A stretch of DNA of 64,000 bases from Prunella strophiata (lineage: Eukaryota; Chordata; Aves; Passeriformes; Prunellidae), in contig JAZBQD010000015.1 in NCBI GenBank assembly GCA_036583965.1, positions 83,215,309 through 83,279,308 on the forward strand. Direction: 5' to 3'. The position numbers were made by a program, and so were the translations under genes. Of the stretch, positions 12,601 to 27,600 are shown piece after piece. Below the pieces are notes generated by a model that ran no database searches, was not told where the DNA came from, and saw only the letters and a list, made by a program, of their open reading frames with translations. Within the stretch, counting starts at the first letter, position 1. The number at the start of each line of letters is the position of its first letter.

Positions 12601-15600
12601 AAGAAAAAATTGTATATTGGAAATTATTGTCTGTTTTTAGTAATCTTTATGTCTGCAAATTGTAAAGATTTGATTTTTTTTCATTTTCCTGGTTTGGATT
12701 TTGACTTTCAAAGTCTTTATTTTAAAAAAAATAAGAAAAAGGCATGGCAAGGTAAACTATTTGGACCTCAGTTGTGTTCCTGAGTGATGCTATTAGTGAT
12801 GTGTAATGTTGTATCCTTACTGGATGATTGCCAGGACATTAGAGTTGGGTGTGAAGTTTTTTTATGTGCTGTTTCTGCATCAGCTCTCAAATAGTACTAA
12901 TGATGATAGTAAAAAGGCAAACTTTGAAAAGAACAATTCTTTTTCTGAAGGGAGAGGTCAAAACATCAATTTGCCCATATATAAAAGATAAGGAAAGGTA
13001 AATACCTTCCCTGATTCAGTCTGAAACTTTCAAGCCATCTGACATAGTTGAAAATCTGACCAGAATGGGGGGCACATTGATGCCATGACGCATCTTTTGC
13101 AAACAAAACTTTTGAAAATGTGCATATGAAAATACTCCTGATTTGGTGAGGAACAAGATTAAGAATTTTCTGATGGTGAATTTCCTGTCCAGTCCAGAAC
13201 TTCAAGATTACAGCTGTTTCTGAACAGTTGTCTGCAGAGGCCACCTGATCTGAACTATTGGAAGTAATGCTTTTGGGTAGATGGAATTATTCAGGAGGAG
13301 GATGCTAATGCTGAGATAGGAAATAATGTAACTGCAAGACAGGGAGAGACTGGAACAAAAAGCTTATGATGAAGACTGGTATCAAGCAAGCAATGGAGGT
13401 GGAGTAAGGTGGGAAACCAGGATTGGATGAGCAAGTTAAAAACATAAATTAGGGTAGGATTTAGAAATTAAATTTAATAATTAAATTAAATTAATTAGAT
13501 AGAATTAATCCATTTTTATTGATAAATATAAATGGATTGCACGGATTATTCAAACAAGAGGCAGGCTTGAAGTGCAAATAAAAGGACAGAGCAATCTGAT
13601 ACTCAGTAGACAAATGAGCTTACCAGAGGCTGCTGTGTAATTTAGGAAGTCCCCTCAATCTTGCACTTTCACCCTCTAGGGATAACAGCCTATTAATATT
13701 ACTGATTACTTTCTTTGCACAGCTTACAGAAGTTATGTATGAATTACTGTATACTTGGAGTACACTACAGGCAATGCTATATATAGGCAATACCACTGGG
13801 TAGCACAGCAATAACCTAAATGTTTTGCCTTGGCAGTTATCAATCTTGTTTCTTTCTGAGAATCAGGGCTTCAAAAGTCAAGGTCTGCATCATCAGGAAA
13901 ATTAATCAAATCCACATGAATTTCCTGTACAGAAATTTCATGTATTTATTGCCAATATTGTTGCTGAGCCATGTAGACCAATGCAGTAAGAGAATTTTCT
14001 GTTTTCCACTCTGGTTTTTGGTTTGTTTCCTTTTCCATATCAGTAAAAATCATGCACAAAGAAAAACTACACAAATCGAGTAATTTATAATTCCAGCTTT
14101 AAATAATATTTTTTCCCACATGAGTGCACTTGACTTGCTTTATAAAATGACAACTGATTTGGAAATACAACTGGTTTTTATATTAAGTGGAACTGATACA
14201 GGCAAAAATCTATCCTGAGCTGTTACAGTATTTGAGAAGTGAGTGAAGCATAGTCTGGGCGGGGAAAAAAGGTGCAGGTAGGTTTCTGTCCACAGAGTTT
14301 GCTATGTCATGTAAATAATTCACTTAAACGTTTTTCTCTTTATATTTAAAATGCCTTCTTTGAATTCTGTCTGTTTGAACATTCATGGTTAATTTGACTA
14401 GCTAAAGTCTTGTAAGTTATAGAACATTCAGAAAAATCTTACCCAAAAACCTTGACACTTTATCATTGGCAGCTCTGCAGGCATCTGTCTATAAGTACTG
14501 GGGACAACAATTTCTTGCATCATAAAATACATAGGAAAATACAAGAATGAGAAGAACTGTATTAAATGAACAGTTCTGAAGAAGAATTTTGAATAAAATT
14601 AAGGAGCCTGCCTTTTGAGCAAACTTTGAAAAATATATACTATTCAAGTGTGGTACCCTGCTTCTGTCAGTGTGGAAGAAGCTTATGCGTTTCTCATTTA
14701 AGCAATTGTCCTATAATTATCAGATATTTCCTAATACATATGCTTTTTGTTACAGTTTTAAATATAAAAAAGGATAAATTGTTTGCATGGGGCAAATTTT
14801 CATTTAGCCTATGTACTAAAACATTTACTGTTTAGTTTTTTAACATGCATGTGCTTTTCAGTAAGAAAGATCTGAATGTCAGAACTTGTGCACAAAGTGA
14901 TTTTATGTTTGGCTTTTTATTTTGATCTAAGGTGTGACTGCTGGTGTTAGAAGGCAGTTTTATTAACTTAATTAGATTTATTGTTAATAAATAACTCATT
15001 CAAGTTTTCACTTTAATTTCAATGTAGACTTCTGAGTCTTTACAAGACAGACTTCAATTTTAACATGCAGCAGCAGTGAAATCTGGTTTAGTTCTTTTCT
15101 CTTGTTTGAAACATTGTTCTGATTTATTCTACATTATTAACATAATTAAAAGAGATGAAAGGAACAATAGGAAACATAGTGTTAATCAGTTGCCAAGTAT
15201 GTATTTAGATCATTTTTTGTGCATACTGGTCAATCTGATAGTTTAACATACAAGGGGTTTTTTTTGTTCCTGTTCATATCTGTTTTGGTAGTAAATTGTG
15301 TTTTGTTGTGGGTTTTTTATTTCTAGTTTAAAAAGCATAAATTATGTCTTAATTGTGTAACAAAATTAGGCAGCTTTTCTATTTATATTTTTGCATGATT
15401 TTTTAATATAAAAAAAATTAATCTTTTTGACTTGCAAGGCTATAGAGTTTTGGAGAGTGAATGTTTAGTTGCTCTGAATTCGGATGGAAAATATTTCTGT
15501 GTATTAATGTTTGTGTAATATAAGCAAAGATAGTTGTAGTATGTGGGCATTTAGTCTTTTAGAATATTAATGTGAGCTTTTGCATGCAAATGGCAAATTA

Positions 15601-18600
15601 CTTTTCATAATATGGCAAGCTTGATTATATTTCATTTGTTTACATATGCAACTACTGTGTTAATTTCTGTAAGACAGTAGTATGTGAGGATTTGTTTGCC
15701 ACACAAAAGGTCAATGTTCATTTATTTTTCTGAACAATTCAGATAATGCTGATATCTCTTTATAAGTTGCTTTTGAAATGCTGGCTGCTGTACAATCTAA
15801 TCAGCATTCACTCAGAGTTCACAAGCATACAGATTTTCAGCTGCTATTCTAACAGTCTTTTTTAAATATGTATCTTCTGTGTTTCACTTGTGTTGTCGGA
15901 TATTGGGGGGGTTGTAGTATTTAAAATTTCACATTGCTTTGAAAGTTTTAGGTGATTTTGCACTTTCAACTGAAAGGTGATTGTGGTTTTTAGATATTCA
16001 TTCTGAACTTGGCATAAATTGAATATAGTCAAGTTATATCTGAATTTCTTCTTCTTTGGTGTGTTAAGAGATCATTGTTTGAAACATTTCAAATATATGA
16101 AATGCCACTATCACAGTAAAAGATTAAGTGCGTCACATCTGCTAAATCAAATTTTTTATACTTGTCACATCTTTTATCTGTTATTTGTCTAATTTAATAA
16201 TCTAATAAAAAACTTCTAATGGCAATAGCCTGATGAAAAGGTACTCAACAGTTAAAAATTAAATATCAAAAGGCATATTTAATTTGTAGTTACGCAGCGA
16301 CATACTTGTCAACCCTAACTTTTCTTCTTTTGTTTAATTTGGGGCACTAGCACCCTGCTTACATGAAAGATGACAAGTGCATTTACATCTTAAAAACATT
16401 TGGATATAGTACAAATCATTTTCTTTTTCTTTCTTTCCTTTTTTTTTTTTTTTTTTTTGTTAGAAATAAGCAATTACTTTTTGACTGAAATGTGCAAAAT
16501 AGTTTTGTTTGAAATCTCTGTAACCCTTTAGATTTCTCCTAACCGTTTAAAAAGATGGCTTCAGAATTATCTTACTTACATCAGGTAGATGATTTTGAAC
16601 TCTCACAGTCCTCAAATGTTGATGCCCTGTTGATGTCCTGTCCTTAGGAATTTTCTGAATTTTTATGCTTTAGTAAGGCCAAATTCTGGTATTTTGATGC
16701 AGGGATACAATGTGCCATGTATGTGAACAGGAAGAAAACTATGTTTTGCAGGTCTGTTGCATATAATGTTAAGGGGAAAAAGTCTTCTGTACTGGCAAAT
16801 GAAGTTGCTAAAGGACTTGTCAGTTTGGGGGTTTTTGTTCCAAAATGCTAGTAGTTTGTTTATGACACAAGAGGATTCTTATACACAGTAGTCTTTAAAT
16901 AGTCCAGTTAAAATATGCTGGTTCTCATTCAAGCTAACTGCTCTTGCAACATACATTAGTAAATTGATGTTTTGTGCTTCTGGTAAGGAAATACCAACTA
17001 TATAACAATCAAATTTGTATTAGGATGAGTTGAATTCATTCATCCTGAAATCACCCATTCAATCAGCAAGTGTGACAGTCCATGCATTGAATGACTACAG
17101 TTCTTGCATTTGTTTTACTACACGTAATTCTTGGCAGAGTAGAATCATGTACCAAAATTGTAACGTCAGGGGCTCTCAGACTGTAGCCTTGCCAGTTTTT
17201 GTAAAAATTAATTTGCTGCTTGAAACGTGCACAAATTTCAATGCATGCTTCAAAATACTTTCATTTGTGTAATTTCATTTTAACCTGAAATTTTTCTTCA
17301 ATTTCACTGAGGCATTTAGGTTTCATTCTATTTCTCACTTCTCACAACATTGTATTGTCATATTATATTCTTGTCTGTATTTACAACTTTAAGGATTATT
17401 GTAGCCGATGAAATGGAATGCACACTGTCCTTGCAAAAGATGGCAACAGAAGAAGGCAATGGCCTTTCAGCTTCCTGTAGTTTCTGCCAACATGTTACCT
17501 TTAATTTCCAACTTTTATAGAAATCCCATTAGAAACCATCCTGGAAAGATATCGCATTTTTCAGTTCCTACTTGCTATGTTGACTTTATTAGATATCTTC
17601 TTGTGCTTCTCTAGCTTCTTGCATGCAAGATTTTCTGCTGCTAATTGTGATTCAAGTTTTTGTTGGCTGGTCTCAGCAGCCTCTGGACTCCACATGTACA
17701 AGCATTCTGTAGAGTTTATCTGCGTCTTATCTGGTTTATACCTTATGCTTCCTCTTGCTTTTCACATGTCCTCCCTCACAGTTCTGATTTATGGCATTTT
17801 CTGTTATTAAGCCTACCAGTAGTTGTTTACTAGATTGCTATCCATCACTCTTCCAGCTTCTCTTTGGCTTTACCTGTCAAACTTGTAGCTGGGATATCTT
17901 GTGGCATTTCTGTCTATGTGTCTGTGCCTTGCTAAAGACTAAAAACTTCTAAAATTAAGTATTGCTGAGATTCCTTGGTCAGACAGCAGCTTAATCTTGT
18001 AGCTTGAGAACTGTCTGCTCAAGTACCTGTTCTAACTGATGGTATGACAAGTCACTCTAATACCTGCATGAGATTATAGCTATTGCAACTTCAGAGGATT
18101 TACTTATCAGGATGTCTGACAAGTCAGAAGTCTGTTCTGACTGCTTCTGTTGACTAGCCAGTTGTAGGAAGTTGTGTGGTACTTGTCCTCAGTTCAGCAT
18201 TTTCTTGTTTATACAGTCAGCCTCTGTCATGTGAGGACATGTGTTAATGTCAACAACCTTTGGTTTTTTTTGGTTTTGATTTTCTTACAAGGAGACCTAA
18301 ATTTTTTTAGCCCCTCAAGCATACTCTTTGAGAAACACTTAAGATCTTCTAATATCATTTAGTACTTTTATGACTGTCTTTGGTAATAGGATCTAATCCC
18401 TGCATTGCTTAAAGCAGAAATATTATTAAATTGCAGATTGGAATCAATGATAATGCATAGAGGAGAAAGGGCAAGCATTTTTTCCCCCCTCTTCCAGCAC
18501 TCCTTATTTACAAGCACAAATGAGGGTATATCCACACAAGTTTTGTACTGTCTCAGCCCTTTCAATAAAACAAAAGCAGTAATAAATTGTGTCATCAACA

Positions 18601-21600
18601 AAACAATACTCCATGGTCTAGCTTGTTGGCATAGCAAATGCTTTCATGTTGATGTCGCATTTCATAGGCACAAATGGCATCTTTATGTTTCCTGTCTGAT
18701 TTACTGAATTCTTTGGGTGCCCCAATGTTACGGAATGATGCAGTTTTGGAGCACAGGCAGGTTGGGTTTGCAGGTTAGATAACTGAGCAAGAAATGAATG
18801 AATTGAAGTATGTGACAGGAAGAACTCAATGGGGCTGGTTCAGATGGGTTTGGAAGCCAGAATTGAAAACTAGGGAGGTGAGGGAGGAATGAGAAGATCA
18901 TAGGTGTAAAAGCTTAGAATTCCAAGTCAATAGTCACTATTTCTACTACTTGGTTTTATTTCATTACTAGTTGGGTTATAAGCCAAAATAAATTCAAAGC
19001 TTGGCTGTGAATGAGGTGTTTGAGTGAGCTGTGTTAGACTGCTCCTTCAATTGTTACTCTTAGAAACTAGTTTTATTATTTTCTTGGTAATACTCAAGGT
19101 AGTTTCTGTGGCAATGTTTAACAAACTGATGTGTAATGAAGCTAGTGAAGTGGCAAAAGTAAGTCACATGAAAAGTAAAATTACCTGTAGTCCCAAACTA
19201 AGGTATCAGATCTGTTCTGGAGTTCCTAGTTAGGCTTTTTTGCTTGTATTTATTCTCTTCCTTCAAAGATTTATTTCCACAGGTGTGCTAATTGTAGGCA
19301 CTTTTCTCAGAATATGCAGCTGGGTAGTGTTAGCTGCTAAAAGATCTTGCTCTCTTCTACCCAGAACTGTTTCCAAGTCCCTCTGGCAATCTTTACCCAG
19401 ATCTTACTGGGGTTATCATCACAGTTTCAAAAAGCAGTGTGCATGGGAACACTGTGAGATCAATAAGCATTTCCAGGTCGTGATTAATATTTGTGAAACT
19501 TGATTGTGTTGTTGTTACCTATTCATAGGTGAATGTGGCTCTCATTTCAGGTTGATCTGTAGGACAGGTTGGTTTCCTGGTGTTTGTAGCTAAGTCATAG
19601 TCCTCTAGCTCAAATTATAAAGGATCAGAGATTTATATTTGATATTTAGATGAAAAGTCCCTAGTGAAAACTTTGGTATTGGTCCAAATAAACTCAGCTC
19701 TGTCAAAATTACTAGACTTTTCTGTGCATGGAGCTGCCTGTGTAGTTCCTATAATTCACATTGTTGTGCTTAACAGAATGGTTTTGTCTTATTAACCTTT
19801 AGCATGTAGGTGCTCACTAGAAACAATCCATAACAGTCTGAGATCTCTCCTGATAAAGGTGCTTAGTATCTTGTGGTGGAGATTCTTTAAGGGCCATATA
19901 AAATACAGCATTATACTACCTATACTGTGCAGGTGCAGACAGTCATCTTAAAATAGCTTGAATTTGCACCAGACAACTCAGCAGAGGAGGTCCAATAACC
20001 TTGATGCCTTTAGTGAGCCCACTGGTCAGTTCACATTCTCAGTTATGGTTTGAAGTTTTGTGTAAGGGGTCTATGGTCAAGCATAAAATAATACTGATTT
20101 CAAGATGAAGGAGGAGTAGTAAAAAACTGTAATTTTCTAAACCCTGAATGTATGCAGTAGTTAAGGATCCTGGGTTTTTTAATATTTTAAAAACACTGAT
20201 GAAAATAGTCTCCAAACTGAACATTGCAACTGGCCAGACTTGCAGAGTCCTACTAGCACAGTGGGGAAAAGCTGTCTCCTCAGTACTTCATAACACTGTC
20301 TGCCCAAGGGTGTGTGCGTGTTTTTAAGTTAAAAACTCTAGTGTAACAAAAAGCCTCAGCTTTCTCTATACAAAACTTCTATACAAAATTCAGCCTGGAG
20401 CATATTCTCTCAGTAGCCAAGTTATCAAGCCCTTGAACTCTTACTTTTTAAGTGGGAAAATATGATTGGCTTCTAACAGTACAGCGGATCCATTGTAATA
20501 AAAACATTTCATTAGCTTAAAATTTCTTTACACAACGAATAGCAATTTAAATTTAATGAAACACTTAAACTTTATTGATGTGTGGATGAAATTAGTGTTG
20601 GGCTTGTTCAGCAGTTGAAGTAATTCAAAAATATTAAAAGCCTTTACTTTGAACTGTGAAAAGACTTAAGCTTTCCAGTTATTGTGGGTCACTCCTGAGT
20701 CAAGATAGCTTCCAAATGTTGATTTTGGATTAAATAATTTTTAAGAATCTATTGTTCAGGTCATGCAGAAACATTCTTCATTTAAAATCCATGCCCTTTT
20801 CAAAATGCTATAGGGATTCAGTAAAGCTTGGAAGTGGAAAACAGTGAAATAGTAACACTGGAAGTCAGTGCAAGTTCTCACCTTCACACTAATAAATAGG
20901 ATTAATATGTGATCTCATCGAATACTGTATGTTTCCTACAACAATTTTCTCTCATTTTCTCCTTTTTCATAGCAGACTAGAAGACAGTAAGGTGCGGTGG
21001 GGTTTTTTGTTTTGATTGTTGGGGTTTGGTTGGGTGCTTTTCTTGTTGGGGTTTTGGTTGATTTTCTTTTTCTGCAATAACATCTCTAAAAGCTGCTGTT
21101 ATCTGGCTCCAACTCACTGATTATTTGAGCAGACAGATAAGTACAGCTATACATAAAATTCAACTTAGGACATTTTTTTTCCCATAAATTTAAGGTATAC
21201 TCTTGTGAGTAATTATTCCTGATATGCTGATCTATGTGCATTTGACTGCAGTATGTGTTGCAGATTTTAAATACGTACATTGGTAGATGTAAGAGCTGGC
21301 TAAAAGGCAAAATGGTGATTACCCCTTCAAGGTCATCCCAAATTACCAAGTCTGTTGAAAAAAAAAAAAAAAAAAACCAAACAATTAGATTTTGCCATAG
21401 AAATCAAATTTGAGAATTTGGTGAAATGAAGCAGAGCACAGCCTCCTACCACATTTTCCAAAGAATCCACTGAATCTGTAATCAAAGTCCCTTTCTTCAG
21501 TCAACTTTTTCCCATGACTCGATACTTCCATCCTGCCTCCTAAATACTGCTCCCTATTAGTATTTCTAAGTTAATACAAGGGCTTTGATTTGGTAGCCAA

Positions 21601-24600
21601 TTTGCTGAATTTAGTTACTAAAGACAAAATTTCATATATTTTCATGCATTTCATATACAATTGGTACACAAAGCAATTTGGAAGAAAGTATGTAAAAATA
21701 TTAAGAACTGGTTCTGTGCTTTTTTTTCAGCATGGTGACTGCTCATATTTTTTGAGTTAAGAACACTCACAGACCTTTGCAGAATCAGGTTCCAGAAGTA
21801 TTGGGGTTTTTATATTATGCATTGCCACCTACTTGTTATCATTATACATTAGTATAATTCAATAGAAATAGCAACTTTCAAAAAAATTATCAATGTTAAT
21901 AACAAAACATACTGTAAAACCATGGAGATAGTGCATCTTAGTTCTGCTCATAAGCTTTTTCTCAAAGCACCACTTTTGAAGTTGATTATTTTAAAAAAAG
22001 TGTTTTAAAAGGTCTATACTTGCCAATTTTGCCTTTTCCTTTAGTTACCCAAGTATATCTGTCGTAAGTCACTCTAATAAATGCAGGACATGTTTCACGG
22101 GTAATTAAAATTTTTTCAGTAACTTGAAGGTTAGAGACATGCAGAGCAAAACTGGGCACTAAAATTATTAGTGTCTGTATTGTTCCAAACACTTTATTTG
22201 TGAAATTAGTCTCTTTTGGATCAGTTGACTTCAGTTTTCTCATTTCTTATGATAATAATATTTGAGTGACAACCAAAGTAAATTCATAAACATAGTATAT
22301 CTCTAAGCCCATTCTTCATTTATGAAATTGCTGTCATTTTGCATTTGACAGGCTATTATTACATTTCCAATGACTTAAGGAATTATGAGAAGAACACACA
22401 GTTTCCTGAGTGAGTCTGTGTTTTGAAAGGTTTTAATAATTTTAGGTTTTATAAAATCATGAAAGGACACCTTCAGGGTGCCTTAAAATTGATGTGTTTG
22501 AAAGAAATAAATGAATATTCTTGCCGGCTATGCTTGGTTTGTGTTAATGAAAGGAAATACTGCTTGAGATTTTTGGATTCAACTGTTCTCAGTTTTGATA
22601 GAGATGTTGGTTTTTAGTCTACCTTACAATTAAAGAAGTGACTGGCTTTTCCTGTTGAATTGGTCATCCTGTATCTTTATGGGATGAATACAGCTACACT
22701 CTTTTATCTGTGGAACACCTTTTTTAAATTGGCATTCTTGTAATTACATAAGTCTTCCTGTGTGGGGACCTCTGGGGGCAGTCTGAAGGGGTTTGTCTGT
22801 GTGGCTGGCTTTGACCCCCACTGATACCACTGTACATGTGACTTCCCTTCTGTAAAGTGAGAGAGGTCTGGGAGTGGCAAGGACCCCCAAGTGTGATGAG
22901 TTACCACACTCAGACTTTTGGAAGCCTATGTCAAAGTTGTCAAGGGGTACAACTGTTTGGTTTTTTTCTTAAGAGGCTCACTTGTGAAGAATTTGGAAAA
23001 TAAATGGCAAGCAGGTTACAGTACTGGAAATTATGTGAGTGCCAGGCTTCAGAGGTATGTAGGCACTAGTTTTACAAGATGATGATGCTTGCTCTTCATT
23101 TGTCTACCACCCACCAGCTGGTGTGTTTCACAGTTTCTCAATTATTCTTAAATCTAAAAAAAAAAAAAATAGATAGCTTCTAAACAGCAGAGCAGTTTAT
23201 TGGTCAGCATAATCTTTTATTTCATGAAAAAATTGTTGATGTGTGCAGCTATTTGAAAATATGTCCAATACATAGCAAATATTTATATACACTTTGTAGT
23301 CTGTTCCCTCTTAATATGCAATATTGTGTTTTGCCTCAGTGTTTCTTTCATCTACAAACTTTGGAAACTTAAGAACGTTTTGTGACCAGAAAAGAGCCAT
23401 TAAGTTTCCACTCTGCTACATTTTCTGGATACACACAAGGATCACAGTCCTGTCTTATAAATTGCTAAAATCAGTAGGAACTTAGCCATACCAGGGACAT
23501 GTGCCCTGTTTTCAGCACACTGTTTTTACCTGTTGGCTGTAAGTAGTCTCTGCTTTATCAAAAAAAAATCCATTAACATGAAAATTATTCTTTTAGTGGA
23601 AATGTACTGATAGATACATACTTAGATAAATAATGCTATGACCTTTATATGCTGAAAATCAAGGGGGGAAGAGGGAAGAAATTTGTTACAAATTTTTCTT
23701 CTGGAAAATGAAGCAGCATTCTACAGCAAATGGATTGCTGGCAGATAAAGTTCAGGTAATACTGAGTCATCCTTAGATGTATTCATTTTCATGTCAAGAA
23801 GGAGTGTTTGTTATATCTGAGCGTCTCACGCATAAATTTCATTCTTCAGAACCTGGGGTTTTTTCCATTCAGGAAGAAAAATGAGTTTGGTTTAGATGTT
23901 ATATTTTAGTTGGGTGAAATGTCTTTTCTTGTAGTGCAATTTTTTTTTTTTCATCTTCCTCAAACCACCTACTTTAATATCTAATAGTTGTAATTAATTT
24001 CAAACATATACCCACTTTAATTCAACAAAAAAAAAAAAAAAAAAGACTAAACATCCCCAAAGCTGTTAATGCTGAAGTAGAAATTATAAGGTATTTTTTA
24101 AGTAATATTAAATCTATAGAGCAGAACACTGTTGGCTGTGAAGTGTATATATTCTTGTTCTGACTCCAGGTTGCTTTTATGGGTTACAGCCACACATTGG
24201 TGCTTGCACTTATAGAGTACTGTAAAGGCTGTAACTCTGCCAGACCATGTTGTTCTGATTTAAATGACAACAAAAAGACAAATTTCTGTGGGTCATGTAT
24301 CTCAAGTTCTGGGTTCATCTAAGGATCATCAGTGCATTTCTTTACCAGTGGGGAGTGAGCTGAAACTGGTGTATGCTTAGATGGAGAGGTATGAATAGCT
24401 GAAGTGGGTTTGTTTTTTTTACATTAGTGCATTGGAATGTTTGGTTTATGGTGTTTGGGGCTTTTTTGTTTGTTGTTCTTTCACCATGTACATTCTTTGT
24501 TACCTTATTAGTGGGTTAAAATTTGGCTGAATGTGCAATAATTTGAGAGTCTTCATGGTTCAATTCTAAGTATGATATGCAGCATCTTTTGCTCAAGACC

Positions 24601-27600
24601 TTCATGTCTGCATTGGTAAAATGCCCTTTATGCTTTGTTACTGTGTTGGAGGAAGAAGTGAAAATAAATCCATCTCTTAACAAAATCCTTGCAAGAACAT
24701 GCATACATATCAAATTGGCCTTCAGCTACCTGCTCTTCTTTTAAATATTTGATGCTAGCAAACACCTCTCCTTTCCAAGTGAAGCACTGTTGGGTTTTGC
24801 ATTTTTCCATTGTAGTCTTTGACAATTGCAGATTTTACTCCTTCTTAATAATAAAGGAAACTGTATTCTATCCTATCCCAGAGCAGTGGAGTTTAATATC
24901 TGTGAGAAAAGCAGCAATATTGGGTAGACCTCTTCAACAGTCCCTCAGATCATTCTGTGGTTTGAATGGGGTTTGAAAGTTCAGAAGAGCCTCAGCAGCT
25001 TCAGTTTTAAAGACTTCTCAGTTTGGGCTATGCAGGAAGGCACAGAACCAGTGTTATTCTCTTGATGTTTTCCTCCTGTAGACTGAAGTTAATGCATAGA
25101 CAAAAGTATTAATTCGAATTTTTGCCAATCTTTAGTGCTCCTGCTACACCAAGGCAGCTGAAGCACAGAAACTTTCAGGTTCTTTGAATGTCATGACATA
25201 ATTTTGATTGATTGAATTAAAGTAGTTCAAACACTACAGGTAACATAAGTCTGAAAAGCCTTCACATTTTAATATTTTTAGAAATCAGTTTTGTGGCTAC
25301 TTGTGTCAGGTCCTTCAAATGACATTCACTGTGTTAGATCAACACACTACCATGGCTGAAAATAAGTGGAAGGTGACTAATTCAAAGATGTAGCATTCTG
25401 GCCTTCAGATCTCGAAAATATTTAGAAAGGTTGTGACTTTGTGTGATCAGCCTCTTCCCTTGTTTCAGAACTGTTGTTTGTAAAAGCACTTTAGGTTACC
25501 AGTAATTTCTTCATTAAATTTCAATTATTGATAGCTATTTTATAGGTCACTATTAGTTCTCGGGACTTTTTCTCAGATTCCTAAGGCACTCTATATTTAT
25601 AGTTACCGTGAGCTATGCAGACAAGAATTTCAAGAAAACATTAATCTGATTCACAGTTTAATTAGTATGGAGCTAGTAAGAACAATAGATTTATCAAAAC
25701 ATTTTCAGTTTTACTGAGAAAAACCTGCTAATGAACTATTTATAGCACACTTGTATCTATTTTTGTCAGTAGTCTAAGGACTGACTTAGGACAAATGGGT
25801 TAAAAAACAGGAAATGTGGTTAAATAAGTGGGTAATCTCTCCAGAGAGTTTCCAGTTTGCCTACACGTTCACATTTTCTTCTTAATGTACTTTCAAAACA
25901 ACATTAAGTACAGTACCTTGAAATCCATCTCCGTTTAAAGGAGGGAATGTTTCCAGCAATAGCAGGAAGTGGCCTAGTGAGAAATTTCACATTCTTGTTT
26001 AAATTGAGATGAGATTCTGGAGTCCCTGTTTTTAAGTGGGTTTTTCTTCTTTAAGGACAATGGAGCAGTTGTGTGACATTTAACTTGGCTCAGGTGTATA
26101 GTATGGATCCATAAAACTCTGTGAATGCTGTAATTATGTCTTTCATTCTAGACTGGTTTTAAATAATTACTTTCCTCTAACTTATCTTTTTCTTATATAT
26201 GGTATTTATTTTTTATGGTATTTATGGTATTATCTGTATTTGTTTGCTAATATACTATGCACATATTTTTAAAAATATTTATAATCATGTTTGAAGGTTG
26301 TAAAAATAGTGTTATTAATCAGAGTGCTTAAATCTTACTGTGAAGTAAGGAATTTACTGAACATGATAATGTCCATTTAATTCCCTAAGAGGTGATGTCC
26401 GTATTTCTTTGGGCAAACAGAAGCAATAAATAAATGAAAGCCATTGTTCGCACTGCTTATTACTTGTTCTTTGACAGCTACTAATTATTAACTTATTTTA
26501 AAACAACTTGAAAAACACTAGTCAGTCAAAACAAGGAGGGAATATAATAAACAAATAAGGCCACTTAGGTGGTGGTAAAGGTTGTGACCTGGTGGATCTC
26601 CTGTATTTTGAGAGCTACTGCCAGATATGTGTTCTGCTCTTAGCATCCTGCAAGCAGTTTTCTGGAAATGTTTTTATCCAGGGCAAACAACAAAGCATGA
26701 TAACAAATGTATTTTTAGTAATTAGGAAGAAACAAGCAGGCTTGTCTAGCTGCCTTAATTTAGAAAACAGGCCACTGGTAGTACCGTTAGCTGAAGCTGA
26801 TTTCCTATCAACTGTCTTTTAAGGGAGAAACCTTTGTGCTTATAAAGAATAAAGGTGAGCTGCTTTGTTATGTCCATGGGGAAATTCCAAGTCACGTCTC
26901 TACTTTTTCTAATATATATATTTTTTTAACATCTCTGAGGTGTCAGGTTAGATGATATCACTGTGTGGGTGGGGGCACTTCAGTAAAATAGCATGAAACA
27001 CTCATGTACCTGTGCTGTAGTTCATGGAAGGCTTATGCATGCAAACAAGTCAGTTTTTTGTCTGTTCCTATAGTTTAGGGAACTATCTTGCAAGGTGTAG
27101 GCTACTTGAAAACTAAAAGACTACTTTTCTAAATGGGGTATCACATTTACTGTAGTAATTGCAAATAGTTGCTAGCTTTCAAAATAATTTTCCAGAAACA
27201 TTAAATAATTTAGGGCATTTTCTAATGAGGCAAATACAGTTTGTTTTTCTGGGAACATACGAAGTTAAACAGACTATCAGTCACATTAAATTTCCCTGAT
27301 TATAAGTATTAGATTTCTGAATAGTTTTGAGGGCCAACACCTTTTTTCAAATGCATTTAATGCAGCCTCAGGCATGCTGTGCTTTTGGTCCTCATAGGTA
27401 GATGTCAACCTTTTTCATGTCATCCTGGGCACTTGATTCTAAATCCAAATTGGTCTATATTTTTTTTTCAAATCCAAGTTAAGTGCTCTGAAAAATTTAA
27501 GTAATAAGTATATTCCTTCATATAAGGAGTATTCCTTCATAAATACCTTCCCAATACCAACATAATGTAAACTGGTTTTTGCTGTATGTACTTCACAGTC

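Noticed and set aside
20990..21062. G-quadruplex in the G/T-rich tract
   Set aside because: The G runs are separated by spacers of up to about 17 bases, longer than a standard quadruplex motif allows.
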